In this document: piece by piece, positions 8,565 through 16,492 of the stretch
Layout: every line of letters begins with the position of its first letter
How positions within the stretch are numbered: the first letter of the stretch is position 1
NCBI RefSeq assembly: GCF_000022025.1
Contig: NC_011886.1
Location: forward strand, 3,637,209 to 3,701,208
Source: Pseudarthrobacter chlorophenolicus A6
GTDB lineage: Bacteria > Actinomycetota > Actinomycetes > Actinomycetales > Micrococcaceae
DNA length: 64,000 nucleotides
Direction: 5' to 3'
Made by a program: the position numbers and the translations under genes
The notes under the pieces: generated by a model
Seen by the model: only the letters and a program-made list of their open reading frames with translations
The model's database searches: none
Told to the model about the DNA's origin: nothing

Positions 8565-9800
8565 TCATTCGCCCCGCCCGCGTGCCCGCGAGGCACCGGC
8601 GGCCAGGGCCGCCGCAACCGCCAGGACCGCTGCACTTACCAGGAAGGTTCCGCTGTGGCCGGTGGAATCAAACAGCACTCCGCCCAGCATCGATCCGAGC
8701 GCGATGGACGTCTGGACCACCGCAACCATCAGGCCGCCGCCGGCTTCGGCATCGTGCGGCATGGCTTTGGCTACCCAGCTCCACCAACCCACGGGTGCGG
8801 CGGTGGCCAGGAACCCCCACAGACCAAGGAGTACTGCGACGGCGGCAAGCCAGCCGCCGGACGGGACCAGAACGGCTGCGATGACGGCCATCAGCGCAGG
8901 GATGGCGATCAGCGTCCGGTACAGGTTCTTCCCCAGGAAACGGCCAATCAGCATCGTCCCGGCGAAGCCGCAAACGCCGATCACCAGCAGCACCAGGGAC
9001 ACGGCGGCCACACCGGCGTGGGTCACCGTTTCCAGGAACGGCCGGACGTAGGTGAAGAGGATGAACTGCCCCATGAAGAACGAGCCGCACGCGGCCATGC
9101 CCCAGGCCACAGGGCCGCTCCTGAGGGCGTGGAAAATCCCGAAGATGCGCACGGGCCCGGCCGGCCGCCCTTCAACCGTCATGGAGGGAAGGCTGATCCA
9201 CTGCCAGACCAGGGCGATGAGCGCGACCGGCACCAGGGTGAAGAACGCTCCGCGCCAGCCCACCACCGTCCCCAGGTAACTGCCCAGCGGGGCCGCGAGG
9301 ACGGTAGCCAGGGCGTTGCCGCTGTTGAAGATCGCCAGGGCACGGGCCACTTTGTGGGCCGGCACCAGTCGCATGGCGGTAGCTGCCGACATGGACCAGA
9401 ATCCGCCGATGACCACGCCGATGAGGGCGCGGCCCACCATGAAGAGCAGGTAGCCGGGGGCCAGTGCCACCAGTGCTCCGGATATCGCCATCAGGGCTGT
9501 CAGCCCCAGCAGCAGCGTTTTCCGGTTCAGCGTGCCCGCCAGCGTGGATACGGACAGGCTGGTCAGGACGGCGAAAACACCGGAGATGGCGATGCCCTGG
9601 CCCACCATGCCTTCCGAGACCTGGAGGTCGGCGGCCATGGGGGTGAGGAGGCTGACGGGCATGAATTCGGAGGCGATCAGTGCAAAGACACACAGCGACA
9701 TGGCGAAGACGGCGCCCCAGCGTGCGGGGTGTTCTTCACGGCGGTCAGCGGTTTCGTGCCCGCGGGTATCGACGGTTGTTTCGTGGGACATGGTTTCCAT
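8565..9800 (-). CDS. MFS efflux transporter, NepI-like
   Basis: Proton-driven exporter of the major facilitator superfamily, 411 aa with about 12 helices. It closely tracks the purine ribonucleoside efflux pump NepI: SEFMPVSLLTPMAADLQVSEG in helix 1 and loop, GGFWSMSAATAMRLVP in the central conserved block, LPSM after helix 6 and APVGWWSWV in the second half. Those features place it in the DHA1/NepI-AraJ group. The start is ATG 9800, preceded by AGCAGGACGG. Substrate by analogy: nucleosides or structurally similar drugs; it has not been tested. The gene is monocistronic and converges on the Usp gene. Confidence 0.8.
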   Translation of the reverse strand: METMSHETTVDTRGHETADRREEHPARWGAVFAMSLCVFALIASEFMPVSLLTPMAADLQVSEGMVGQGIAISGVFAVLTSLSVSTLAGTLNRKTLLLGLTALMAISGALVALAPGYLLFMVGRALIGVVIGGFWSMSAATAMRLVPAHKVARALAIFNSGNALATVLAAPLGSYLGTVVGWRGAFFTLVPVALIALVWQWISLPSMTVEGRPAGPVRIFGIFHALRSGPVAWGMAACGSFFMGQFILFTYVRPFLETVTHAGVAAVSLVLLVIGVCGFAGTMLIGRFLGKNLYRTLIAIPALMAVIAAVLVPSGGWLAAVAVLLGLWGFLATAAPVGWWSWVAKAMPHDAEAGGGLMVAVVQTSIALGSMLGGVLFDSTGHSGTFLVSAAVLAVAAALAAGASRARGRGE

Positions 9801-9868
9801 CAAACCGTCCTGCTGAAGTCCTAGCGAGGGCCCTGCCTAAACGGGTTACAGCAGTCCCCCCCTGGCAC

Positions 9869-10786
9869 TTACCGTGTTGAGGATGCCTGGGCTTCCACGG
9901 GCGGATTGTGGTCGCCGTCCCCGTCCGCATCCCCGTCCGCATCCGGCGGCGCCGGCTTATAGACCCAGGCCACCAGCACTACGGAGATGATCATCAGCAG
10001 GAACCAGGCCACGAGTTTCTCAAGGCCCACCGGGTGCCAGCCGGCCATCTGGCTGGGGTAGAGCCATGCCCCGGACCAGGTGGCGATGTTCTCGGCGATC
10101 CAGATGAACAGCGCCACCAGCAGGAACGAGACCACCAGCGGCATCCGGAACCGCCGCCGGAACACGCGGAAGTGCATCACGCAGCGGCCGAAGACCACCA
10201 CGACGGCGGCGAGCAGCACCCAGCGCAGGTCCCAGATGTAGTGGTGGCTGAAGAAGTTGACGTAGATGGCCGCGGCGAGGATGGCGGTGATCCAGCGGCG
10301 CGGGTAGTTGGCGAACCGGAGGTCGAACAGCCGGTAGACGCGCACCATATAGGACCCCACGGCCGCGTACATGAAGCCGCTGAACAGGGGCACGGCACCG
10401 ATCCGCAGCACGCCTTCGGCCTCGTAGGACCAGGAACCCACGTCTGTCTTGAACAGCTCCATGCACGTCCCCACCAGGTGGAACAGCACGATGACCCGCA
10501 GTTCTTTAAGGGTTTCGAGTCTGAAGGCGACCATCAGGACCTGGATCACGATGGCTGCGATGGTCAGGAAGTCGTTGCGGGCCAGCCCCGCACCGTCCGG
10601 ATACCAGAGGCGGGCCGCCATGAGCACCGCCAGGAGGGATGCTCCGAAGATGCAGGCCCAGCCCTGTTTGAGGCCGAACACCAGGAACTCCGTGATTCTG
10701 GCTTTGGCGCCGTTGGCAGGCGATGTGGCGAGGAAGCGGCGGGCACTTTCATCGATCCGCTGCTCAACCGGGGTGGAACTACGCAC
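9869..10786 (-). CDS. DUF817 family integral membrane protein
   Basis: Polytopic membrane protein of 305 aa with about eight helices and a soluble N-terminal 30 residues. Recognisable DUF817 segments include FGLKQGWACIFGASLLA, FRLETLKELRVIVLFHLVGTCMELFKTDVGSWSYEAEG and NFFSHHYIWDLRW, rich in conserved His, Trp and acidic residues at membrane edges. The family has no assigned biochemical role. It starts inside the 3' end of the MpaB-like gene (8-nt overlap), so the two are co-translated. The conserved polar residues within helices could bind a metal or cofactor, but that is only an inference. Confidence 0.8.
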   Translation of the reverse strand: MRSSTPVEQRIDESARRFLATSPANGAKARITEFLVFGLKQGWACIFGASLLAVLMAARLWYPDGAGLARNDFLTIAAIVIQVLMVAFRLETLKELRVIVLFHLVGTCMELFKTDVGSWSYEAEGVLRIGAVPLFSGFMYAAVGSYMVRVYRLFDLRFANYPRRWITAILAAAIYVNFFSHHYIWDLRWVLLAAVVVVFGRCVMHFRVFRRRFRMPLVVSFLLVALFIWIAENIATWSGAWLYPSQMAGWHPVGLEKLVAWFLLMIISVVLVAWVYKPAPPDADGDADGDGDHNPPVEAQASSTR

Positions 10787-11597
10787 TGACTCCCTGACGC
10801 TTGGCTGACCGGCTGTTCCGGCGGATGTCCTTGTCCAGCTCGCCCAGGAGGTAATCCTTGAGCCCGTGCCGGATGCCGCGCGGAAGCCTGGGGTAGGTCA
10901 GTGACAGCATCCGCATGGTGCTGTTGAAGCGGCGCTCCCGGCGGTCGTTCCACGGCAGGCCGAAGTCCTGGCGGATCCTTGCAGGCAGGAACCCTGCGGT
11001 GAGGAAGCGGGCCGGCGGAATGATGGCCCGGTACCAGAGCGCCGTGTGCTTGGGGTAGAGCAGGCCGTGGGCCACCCGGATTCCGGCGGGTCCGGCCTGG
11101 AGGGTTGCCACCTGCTGGTCCCAGTAGCGGCCAAACGCGGCCCGGTCCTCTGGCCACATGCCCTCCGGAACCTGCAGGGCTGTGCCGAGCCGCGCATAGT
11201 CGCGGTACATCACATCGGCCGTGCCGGCGTCGAGCGGTCCGTAGATTTTTTCGATGACGGTGCGGGCGGTGTCGTAGAGCGTGGCCACCACCCAAAGCTG
11301 AAGTTCGGGATCGTAGGCGCTGTAGCCGGGCGAGTCTGCGTTGTCCGGGCGCCGGACCGGCACGTGGGCCCGGTTCACCCGGCGGCGGACTTCCTTCACC
11401 TGTTCGTCGGTGCCGTAGACGATCGCATACACATAGGTGAGCGTGCCTTTGAGCCGGTTGACCGGGCGGCCTTCAAAGTTGCTGTGTTCTTCCACGCCGC
11501 GTCCCACGGCCGGGTTGGCAAGCTGCAGCAGCAGGGCACGGCCGGCCCCGGCGAGCATGATGCCCTCGCCGCCGAAATCAGCCATTCCCCGAACCAT
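10779..11597 (-). CDS. MpaB-family oxygenase (DUF2236)
   Basis: Member of the DUF2236 family, which includes the haem-containing latex-clearing protein Lcp and the fungal MpaB oxygenase. The 272-residue protein has the family features GGEGIMLAGAGRALLLQLANPAVG at the N-terminus, NRLKGTLTYVYAIVYGTDEQ, an RRVNRAHVPV block containing the expected His, and LWVVATLYDTA. The DPELQLWV segment is typical of actinobacterial members. It is translationally coupled to the DUF817 gene. ATG 11597 and ATG 11585 are both possible starts. Oxygenation of a hydrophobic substrate is likely by family, but the substrate is unknown. Confidence 0.85.
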   Translation of the reverse strand: MVRGMADFGGEGIMLAGAGRALLLQLANPAVGRGVEEHSNFEGRPVNRLKGTLTYVYAIVYGTDEQVKEVRRRVNRAHVPVRRPDNADSPGYSAYDPELQLWVVATLYDTARTVIEKIYGPLDAGTADVMYRDYARLGTALQVPEGMWPEDRAAFGRYWDQQVATLQAGPAGIRVAHGLLYPKHTALWYRAIIPPARFLTAGFLPARIRQDFGLPWNDRRERRFNSTMRMLSLTYPRLPRGIRHGLKDYLLGELDKDIRRNSRSAKRQGVSA

Positions 11598-11791
11598 CCC
11601 AACAGGCTACCGGAGGTAAACACCACTGTAAGCAGGGGTCGCTACCCGGAAATGCGAGTACCCACCACTCATGCGCTCCGGCCCCGCGGGCACGTACCGT
11701 CCGTTGAAAGTCCTGCCGCAGCATCGCGCAGGTATGCCGACAGCAGGAGGCGCATCATGGGCCGGCAGCGGGACGCGCGGGGTGGAGGACC

Positions 11792-12205
11792 GTGAGCCAG
11801 GATGACGGTTATGCGCTGCCGCTGCTGGACAAGGCGGTGCTGGAACGGCTGCGCTCCGATCTCGACGACGACGAAGGGGTGTGGCAGGTATTCATCCAGG
11901 ATTTCATCGCCAACCTGCCGCACCGGATCCAAAAGGTGCGCCTGACGTTCACCACCGGTGACGCCCCTGGTGCCCTCGATGCGATCCTGAGCCTGAAGAC
12001 CTCCAGCCAAATGATCGGAGCGGAGCGGCTGGCCGGCCTGGCCCTGGAAATGGAGCGGGCGCTGCGTACCGCTTCCCGGGGGAACGGCTCGGCCACCGCC
12101 CTCCCCCGGCTGGCGGCCCAGCACCTGCGTGGCATCAAGCAGTGCGCGGACCAGACCACCAACCTCCTGCGGGCACTCCTGCAGGACCGGCCCGGTGGTT
12201 TCTAG
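11792..12205 (+). CDS. Hpt-like domain protein lacking the phospho-accepting His
   Basis: Small all-helical 137-aa protein resembling histidine phosphotransfer domains. The usual AHTLKGSS motif appears as ILSLKTSS at 65-72, so the phosphorylated histidine is replaced by Leu66, while Lys69 and the following Ser pair and MIGAERL helix remain. The GTG start at 11792 has GGTGGAGGACC upstream. No histidine kinase or response regulator gene is adjacent, so any partner is distant. It probably cannot carry phosphate and may act as a scaffold or competitive binder; a diverged function is equally possible. Confidence 0.65.
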   Translation: MSQDDGYALPLLDKAVLERLRSDLDDDEGVWQVFIQDFIANLPHRIQKVRLTFTTGDAPGALDAILSLKTSSQMIGAERLAGLALEMERALRTASRGNGSATALPRLAAQHLRGIKQCADQTTNLLRALLQDRPGGF

Positions 12206-12213
12206 GCAGGTTG

Positions 12214-12399
12214 TCAGCCGGCAAGGACCCCGCCGATCCGCTTCAGCAGGCCGGGCCAGCCGCTGCCCATCCCTTCGTAGGCGGTCCGGCCCATGGGCAG
12301 GCAGCGGGATAAGGGGTCCGCATTCGCCTCGGATCCCGCTGTCGGAGCCGGGGGTAGGCTGGGGGTTCGATACTGGGGACGCCAGGGAACGTCGCTCAT
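12214..12399 (-). CDS. Possible short protein or gene remnant (61 aa)
   Basis: ORF on the minus strand ending in a helix-like tail (YEGMGSGWPGLLKRIGGVL) that resembles the C-terminal helix of SRPBCC/AHSA1 proteins, whereas its first half is Pro-rich and not recognisable. It may be the surviving end of a deleted SRPBCC gene, or a chance frame. There is no clear RBS. Confidence 0.25.
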   Translation of the reverse strand: MSDVPWRPQYRTPSLPPAPTAGSEANADPLSRCLPMGRTAYEGMGSGWPGLLKRIGGVLAG

Positions 12400-12459
12400 A
12401 CGGATGGGTCCGATGATGGTGGCGCGATTTGGCTCGGCTGCAATGGGGGATGCGAACTC

Positions 12460-13344
12460 ATGGACGTCAACGTGAGAACGCCGGACGTCAACGAGCTGAA
12501 TCAGATATTGCGTGTGCTGGAGCAGTGGCAGTGCGACGGAGGACCATTAGATCTGCATCCGGGCGACTTAGGCTGGTACTCACTACGTGGACCTGCTGCC
12601 ACTGCCGCCGCGATACGGGTGTGGTCGTGTGGTGACACGGCACTGGCGATCGCGCTCCTCGACGGCCCTCAGTTGTTGCGATTCGCGATGGACCCGTCGC
12701 TGCGCCAGGATGAGTCTCTCGCCGTTCGCATCGTCGCGGATGTCGGTGAGCCGGCAACTGGTGTCCTTGATGCAGGAAGCGCCACCATCGAGGCGCGCGG
12801 CGCGTACGCTCTCTCCGAGCAACTGACGAAAGAGGGTTGGTTGCCCGGCGATCCGTGGACACCGCTGAAGCTCAATCTGGCGGCACCTATCGACACCGGA
12901 GGCCCCCACGTCGAGATCATCGAACCCGACCGTACCGATGAGTGGGTGTCTGTTCACTGGTCGGCCTTCCGCGGAACGCCAATCCCGCACGGACGGCTTC
13001 GCAACTTCGTAGACGGATGGCGGGCAGCCGCGGAGGGACCATTCCTAGGCTCCGCGCGCATCCTGTCGCTGTACGCCGACAGCCGTGCGGTCGCCGTCGC
13101 CGCCGTATGGTCTGCTGGCAACGGGCGCCCCGGTCTCATCGAGCCGATGGGGGTGCATCGAGAGCACCGCGGACGTGGGTACGGCACAATCATGACGAGG
13201 GCAGCCGCGGCGTCGCTTCGTGAGATGGACTCATCGAGCGCCACAGTCTGCGCAGAGAGCTCTAACGCTGGCGCCCTATCCACCTACTTGGCGGCCGGGT
13301 TCTCCGCCCAACCCGAGGTTGCCGACTGGCGACGCGGTCCGTGA
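12460..13344 (+). CDS. GNAT family N-acetyltransferase
   Basis: 294-aa protein whose C-terminal half is a GNAT domain. The acetyl-CoA pyrophosphate loop is visible as HREHRGRGYGTIM around residues 229-241 (R/Q-x-x-G-x-G/A type), followed by SSNAGALSTYLAAGF, the usual final helix-turn. The N-terminal half looks like a degenerate second acetyltransferase-like domain, as in tandem GNAT proteins. The acceptor substrate is unknown. Codon use is visibly less GC-biased than in the sulfur operon, and no operon partner is present, which suggests later acquisition. Confidence 0.75.
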   Translation: MDVNVRTPDVNELNQILRVLEQWQCDGGPLDLHPGDLGWYSLRGPAATAAAIRVWSCGDTALAIALLDGPQLLRFAMDPSLRQDESLAVRIVADVGEPATGVLDAGSATIEARGAYALSEQLTKEGWLPGDPWTPLKLNLAAPIDTGGPHVEIIEPDRTDEWVSVHWSAFRGTPIPHGRLRNFVDGWRAAAEGPFLGSARILSLYADSRAVAVAAVWSAGNGRPGLIEPMGVHREHRGRGYGTIMTRAAAASLREMDSSSATVCAESSNAGALSTYLAAGFSAQPEVADWRRGP

Positions 13345-13393
13345 CGCCGCGACGGTACGGAAATCATGTGAGCCTCGAACCCGAATAGGCGGG

Positions 13394-13777
13394 TCAGCGG
13401 TTTGAAGATGCTTGGTAGGTACGGATCCTTGTGATCGCTGCGGTCTTTGCAGCATTCGCGAAGCGAACCACATGGCAGAAGTTCATTACGTGGCCATTTT
13501 CATATAAAACTTCACCATCAATGCTCGCTTCCCTGCCGTGGGTGATAACTGAAAGCACACGCAGCTCGACGGAAGCAGGACTCAACCCAGCACTCTCTAT
13601 AATCGCAGGAATTCCGCGGCAGGACAGTTTTCCCAGGATGTCCCACTCAGCGTCGGGAGACACCAGCAGCTCAAGTTCGGATGTGTCAGCGCTTGCGAGA
13701 GCGACAGCGAAGCGGCGAGTGATTTCGTGTCGAGGCGCGTTTCCGCAGTTTGGCTCGGTAATTATTCGAATTGCCAT
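13394..13777 (-). CDS. SnoaL/NTF2-like protein
   Basis: 127-aa cone-barrel protein of the SnoaL-like/NTF2 superfamily: an initial helix (RHEITRRFAVALASADTSELELLVSPDAEWDILGK), a middle segment (CRGIPAIIESAG) and C-terminal strands (SIDGEVLYENGHVMNFCHVVRF, ITRIRTYQ). Such proteins include small-molecule isomerases, hydrolases and binding proteins; no catalytic residue can be assigned here. AT content is higher than in neighbouring core genes. It converges on the GNAT gene and has no operon partner. Confidence 0.65.
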   Translation of the reverse strand: MAIRIITEPNCGNAPRHEITRRFAVALASADTSELELLVSPDAEWDILGKLSCRGIPAIIESAGLSPASVELRVLSVITHGREASIDGEVLYENGHVMNFCHVVRFANAAKTAAITRIRTYQASSNR

Positions 13778-14052
13778 GGTCCAAGTTTGGGCTTTCCTCC
13801 AGGGGAACTGTCAACTACCCGCGGATCCTCTATCTCATCCCCCCATTTCTGGTGGCCACTGGAATCCACTGGCTTATGAGAGACGTTTGGAACTGGTTCT
13901 AAGCAACTGACGGCTGAGAGCTCAGCAGTGCACTACTACCGACGGCACTGCCAAGGGTTTCGATCCTCTTTGGGGCTCTGGCTCGGGTTGTTCGTATAGT
14001 ATTTTGCCGGGTCAAGCAGGCGGCCCGCTCTTTCTGCGTTGAATGGCCGCGT

Positions 14053-14664
14053 ATGAGTTCAAGTCCGGCATCCGCCGAGTTGCCCGCTGACGGATACCTT
14101 GATTGCCCTACCGGGCAGGTTCTTTACTACTTTTCTGATCAAGTGTTCCGATGGTCCGAGGGGCTGTTCCGCATCTACGGATACACGCCGGGAGAAGTGG
14201 TGCCCTCGATGGAGATGGCACTGGCCCACATCGAACCCGGCGATCGCGCGCCGGTGCTCGCCTTTTGGGAAAAAGTCTCGGTACAGGGCGGACCGTCATC
14301 CCTTTACGTTTCAATCCGAGACAGTAAAGACCGCCAGCACAAACTTCTCTTTTCGGCCGACTTCATCTTTCACGAAGGAAGCCCTGTCGGCGTTCGAGGG
14401 GTCGTTGTAGACCTCACCCAGGCCATCCACACGGACCGCCATGAACTTGCCACTCAAGCGGTCGCCGCTTCAGCGCTGAACCGTGATGTCATAGAGCAGG
14501 CAAAGGGTATCCTCATGGCCCGCAGCGGAATTGACGCCGACAGGGCCTACGAAATCATGAGTCAACTCAGTCAGGACACCAACCGCAAGGTGTACGCCAT
14601 CGCGCACCAGATCATCAAGGACACCGTTGTCGCCGATCAGCGCACAACACGTAGAACCGATTGA
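14053..14664 (+). CDS. PAS-ANTAR RNA-binding antiterminator-like regulator
   Basis: 203-aa regulator. Residues of about 30-125 form a PAS domain (FRWSEGLFRIYGYTPGEVVPSMEMALAHIEPGDR, typical of the PAS fold-3 subgroup). Residues of about 135-195 form an ANTAR domain (DVIEQAKGILMARSGIDADRAYEIMSQLSQDTNRKVYAIAHQII) that binds paired hairpins in nascent RNA to prevent termination. The combination is common in actinobacteria, where the PAS domain is thought to sense a ligand or partner. TATAGT at 13995-14000 could be a -10 element. No target operon is adjacent, so its regulon must lie elsewhere. Confidence 0.88.
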   Translation: MSSSPASAELPADGYLDCPTGQVLYYFSDQVFRWSEGLFRIYGYTPGEVVPSMEMALAHIEPGDRAPVLAFWEKVSVQGGPSSLYVSIRDSKDRQHKLLFSADFIFHEGSPVGVRGVVVDLTQAIHTDRHELATQAVAASALNRDVIEQAKGILMARSGIDADRAYEIMSQLSQDTNRKVYAIAHQIIKDTVVADQRTTRRTD

Positions 14665-14685
14665 CCTGCCCTCATGTAGGAGGAT

Positions 14686-15016
14686 CTACCCCAGGAAGCC
14701 GCCCGCGAGGAGTACCCCGTGTGCCAGTATGCCCTGACCTATGACGCAGCCCAGAAAGATTCCCGTGCCAGTAATATAGGCGACCACGCGCGACGTTTTA
14801 TTCATCTCATGCGCATCGGACTTGCGTCCTGAAAACCAGAAACTGACGAGAACAACCAGGGCGGGAAGCAGCGCGATCTGCATAGGAATCCCGCTCCCGC
14901 TGCGATTATATTTTCCGTCGTAGGGCAAACGGGTATCCCACGGAACATTCATGAAAACGAAGGCAGCGATTGCAACGCAGACAACAGCCCCACTGGGTGC
15001 GATATTTTGCGATCAC
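14686..15016 (-). pseudogene. Small membrane protein gene with +1 frameshift
   Basis: The natural start is GTG 15016, overlapping the upstream stop by 4 nt (GTGA), with GGGAGG about 8 nt upstream. That frame reads MIAKYRTQW and then loses hydrophobicity. Shifting at the four-C run (14988-14991 on the plus strand, GGGG on the mRNA) restores a membrane helix (AVVCVAIAAFVFMNV) joined to the downstream frame, which has two further helices and ends at 14686. Removing one G gives one continuous protein of about 108 residues. An internal ATG (14952) could still yield an 88-aa product. Function unknown. A sequencing error is the simplest alternative. Confidence 0.6.
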
Positions 15017-15378
15017 AAGACGGCCTCCCGGCGGTGCTTGAAGCGCAACGTCATCGACGAGACAGCGACAATCAGCAGCGCGCCAACAACGCCTCCGATG
15101 GCACCGATCCACGCTCCAAGCAGAAAGCCCATTCCCCGCAGGTCCAGTCCACGGCCTTCCGACAGGCCAGCGACATACGGCGGCGGGAACAGTTGGAGGG
15201 CCAAGATTCCAGCACATGCGGCGTAGAGGAAGCAGGCAGGAATTCCAATGATCAGGTAGCGGGAAATCCAACCTTTGGCCGACTTTTGGTGTGCGATGGT
15301 TCCGGCAGCCACCAGGACAAGCCCGGGAACGCTGGACAGAACCCAGAACGCGACAAACTCAAAGTCGTTGTAATCCAC
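15013..15378 (-). CDS. Small four-helix membrane protein, unknown function
   Basis: 121-aa hydrophobic protein with about four transmembrane helices (VAFWVLSSVPGLVLVAAGTIA; YLIIGIPACFLYAACAGILAL; GMGFLLGAWIGAIGGVVGALLIVAVSSM). I recognise no family. I chose GTG 15378, which has GGGGAAAG upstream; the longer frame from a TTG would add 16 non-hydrophobic residues with no RBS. It overlaps the following frameshifted membrane gene by 4 nt, so the two were one translational unit. Confidence 0.6.
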   Translation of the reverse strand: MDYNDFEFVAFWVLSSVPGLVLVAAGTIAHQKSAKGWISRYLIIGIPACFLYAACAGILALQLFPPPYVAGLSEGRGLDLRGMGFLLGAWIGAIGGVVGALLIVAVSSMTLRFKHRREAVL

Positions 15379-15425
15379 GGTTGCTTTCCCCCAATACGCG
15401 CCCTGAACTCCTGACACTAGACGCA

Positions 15426-15462
15426 AGCGGACGACGGCGGGAACTTCCCGCCGTCGTCCGCT
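15426..15462. terminator. Inverted-repeat terminator of the shared GACGACGGCGGG type
   Basis: Arms AGCGGACGACGGCGGGAA and TTCCCGCCGTCGTCCGCT form a near-perfect 17-bp stem with almost no loop. It sits just after the deacetylase gene stop (read on the minus strand) and upstream of the small membrane protein gene. There is no long T-run, so termination strength is uncertain. Confidence 0.7.
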
Positions 15463-15477
15463 GCTGTTTGGCTTGGG

Positions 15478-16425
15478 CTACTTCAGCGCCCCCTCCCGCA
15501 CTGCCGCCGGCGTGAACGCTGCACCCGCACCCGGGAATACCGGCACGTCGATCCGGGCGTGGGTGTGGATTTCGGTGACCGTGGCCTTCGTGTGCCGTGC
15601 GATCTCCTCCATGGTGGTCACCCACATGCCGTCCATGCCCTTCACCCGCTCGATGAGCTGCTCCAGTGCCACGGCTTTGGAGGGCCGGCCGGAGATGAAC
15701 GGGTGGTTGGTGAGGACGAAGCAGCTGCCCTGCGAGTGGTGGGCTTCAGCCTCAAGCGTCCACATTTCCAGGACCTTGGCGGGACTTTCGATGACGCCGC
15801 TGCCGGTGACCCCCGGGTAGAAGGCGTATTGCTCCCAGTCGTCCAGCGTCCAGTCCACCGGGATCTCCACGATGTCCCGGGGATCGTCGGCGGCGACGGC
15901 GAAGCGGTAGGGGGCATCGCCGTCGAGCAGACTGGAATCGTAGAGGAACCCGCGGTCCGCCAGCAGGCCCGGTGAGTGCCAATTCAGCTCCCACCACGGC
16001 GCCCGGTACCCCACCGGCCGGACACCTGCCACCTTGGCCAGGGCCTCAAGTCCGCGGTCCATGTAGCTGGCCTCGGTGGCGGCGTCGATGCCCTGCATCG
16101 GCTCATGCAGGTAGCCGTGGTGGCCCACCTCATGCCCGCCGTCCACGATCTGCCGGACGATGTCCGGGTAGGACTCCGCGGTGAAGCCGGGGATGAAGAA
16201 CGTGGCCCGGATGTCCTGGCGCTCCAGGATCTTCAGCAGCCGCGGCACCGCCACCTTGGGCCCGTAGGACTGGTGCGTCATCAGCGACATCCGCCGCGTG
16301 CTGGTGGGATCGTGGGCGATGGTGCAGGACTCGGCGTCAACGTCGAACGTGAAGGACGCTGCGGCCTTGAAGCCTTCAGGCCAGGTGATGGGGTGCAGGA
16401 GGTCCGCGATGGCGGGCTGGTTCAC
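15478..16425 (-). CDS. Polysaccharide deacetylase family protein, PuuE/allantoinase-like
   Basis: NodB-fold hydrolase, 315 aa. Visible motifs: SFTFDVDAE (motif 1, catalytic Asp with the Asp metal ligand), GHEVGHHGYLHEP (motif 2, metal His), YRAPWWELNWHS (motif 3) and LTNHPFISGRPSK near the C-terminus. The length, the absence of a signal peptide and the YGPKVAVPRLLKILERQDIRATFFIPGF block fit the cytoplasmic PuuE-like branch that acts on allantoin-type amides, rather than secreted chitin deacetylases. It lies directly downstream of an NCS1 permease and near a PucR regulator, which supports a role in purine, hydantoin or allantoin breakdown. The exact substrate is inferred. Confidence 0.8.
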   Translation of the reverse strand: MNQPAIADLLHPITWPEGFKAAASFTFDVDAESCTIAHDPTSTRRMSLMTHQSYGPKVAVPRLLKILERQDIRATFFIPGFTAESYPDIVRQIVDGGHEVGHHGYLHEPMQGIDAATEASYMDRGLEALAKVAGVRPVGYRAPWWELNWHSPGLLADRGFLYDSSLLDGDAPYRFAVAADDPRDIVEIPVDWTLDDWEQYAFYPGVTGSGVIESPAKVLEMWTLEAEAHHSQGSCFVLTNHPFISGRPSKAVALEQLIERVKGMDGMWVTTMEEIARHTKATVTEIHTHARIDVPVFPGAGAAFTPAAVREGALK

Positions 16426-16492
16426 GATGGATTCCTTTCGGCGGGCGCAGTGCGCCCGCCTGTACAGCTGGGGTGGTGAGTGGACGTGCGGC

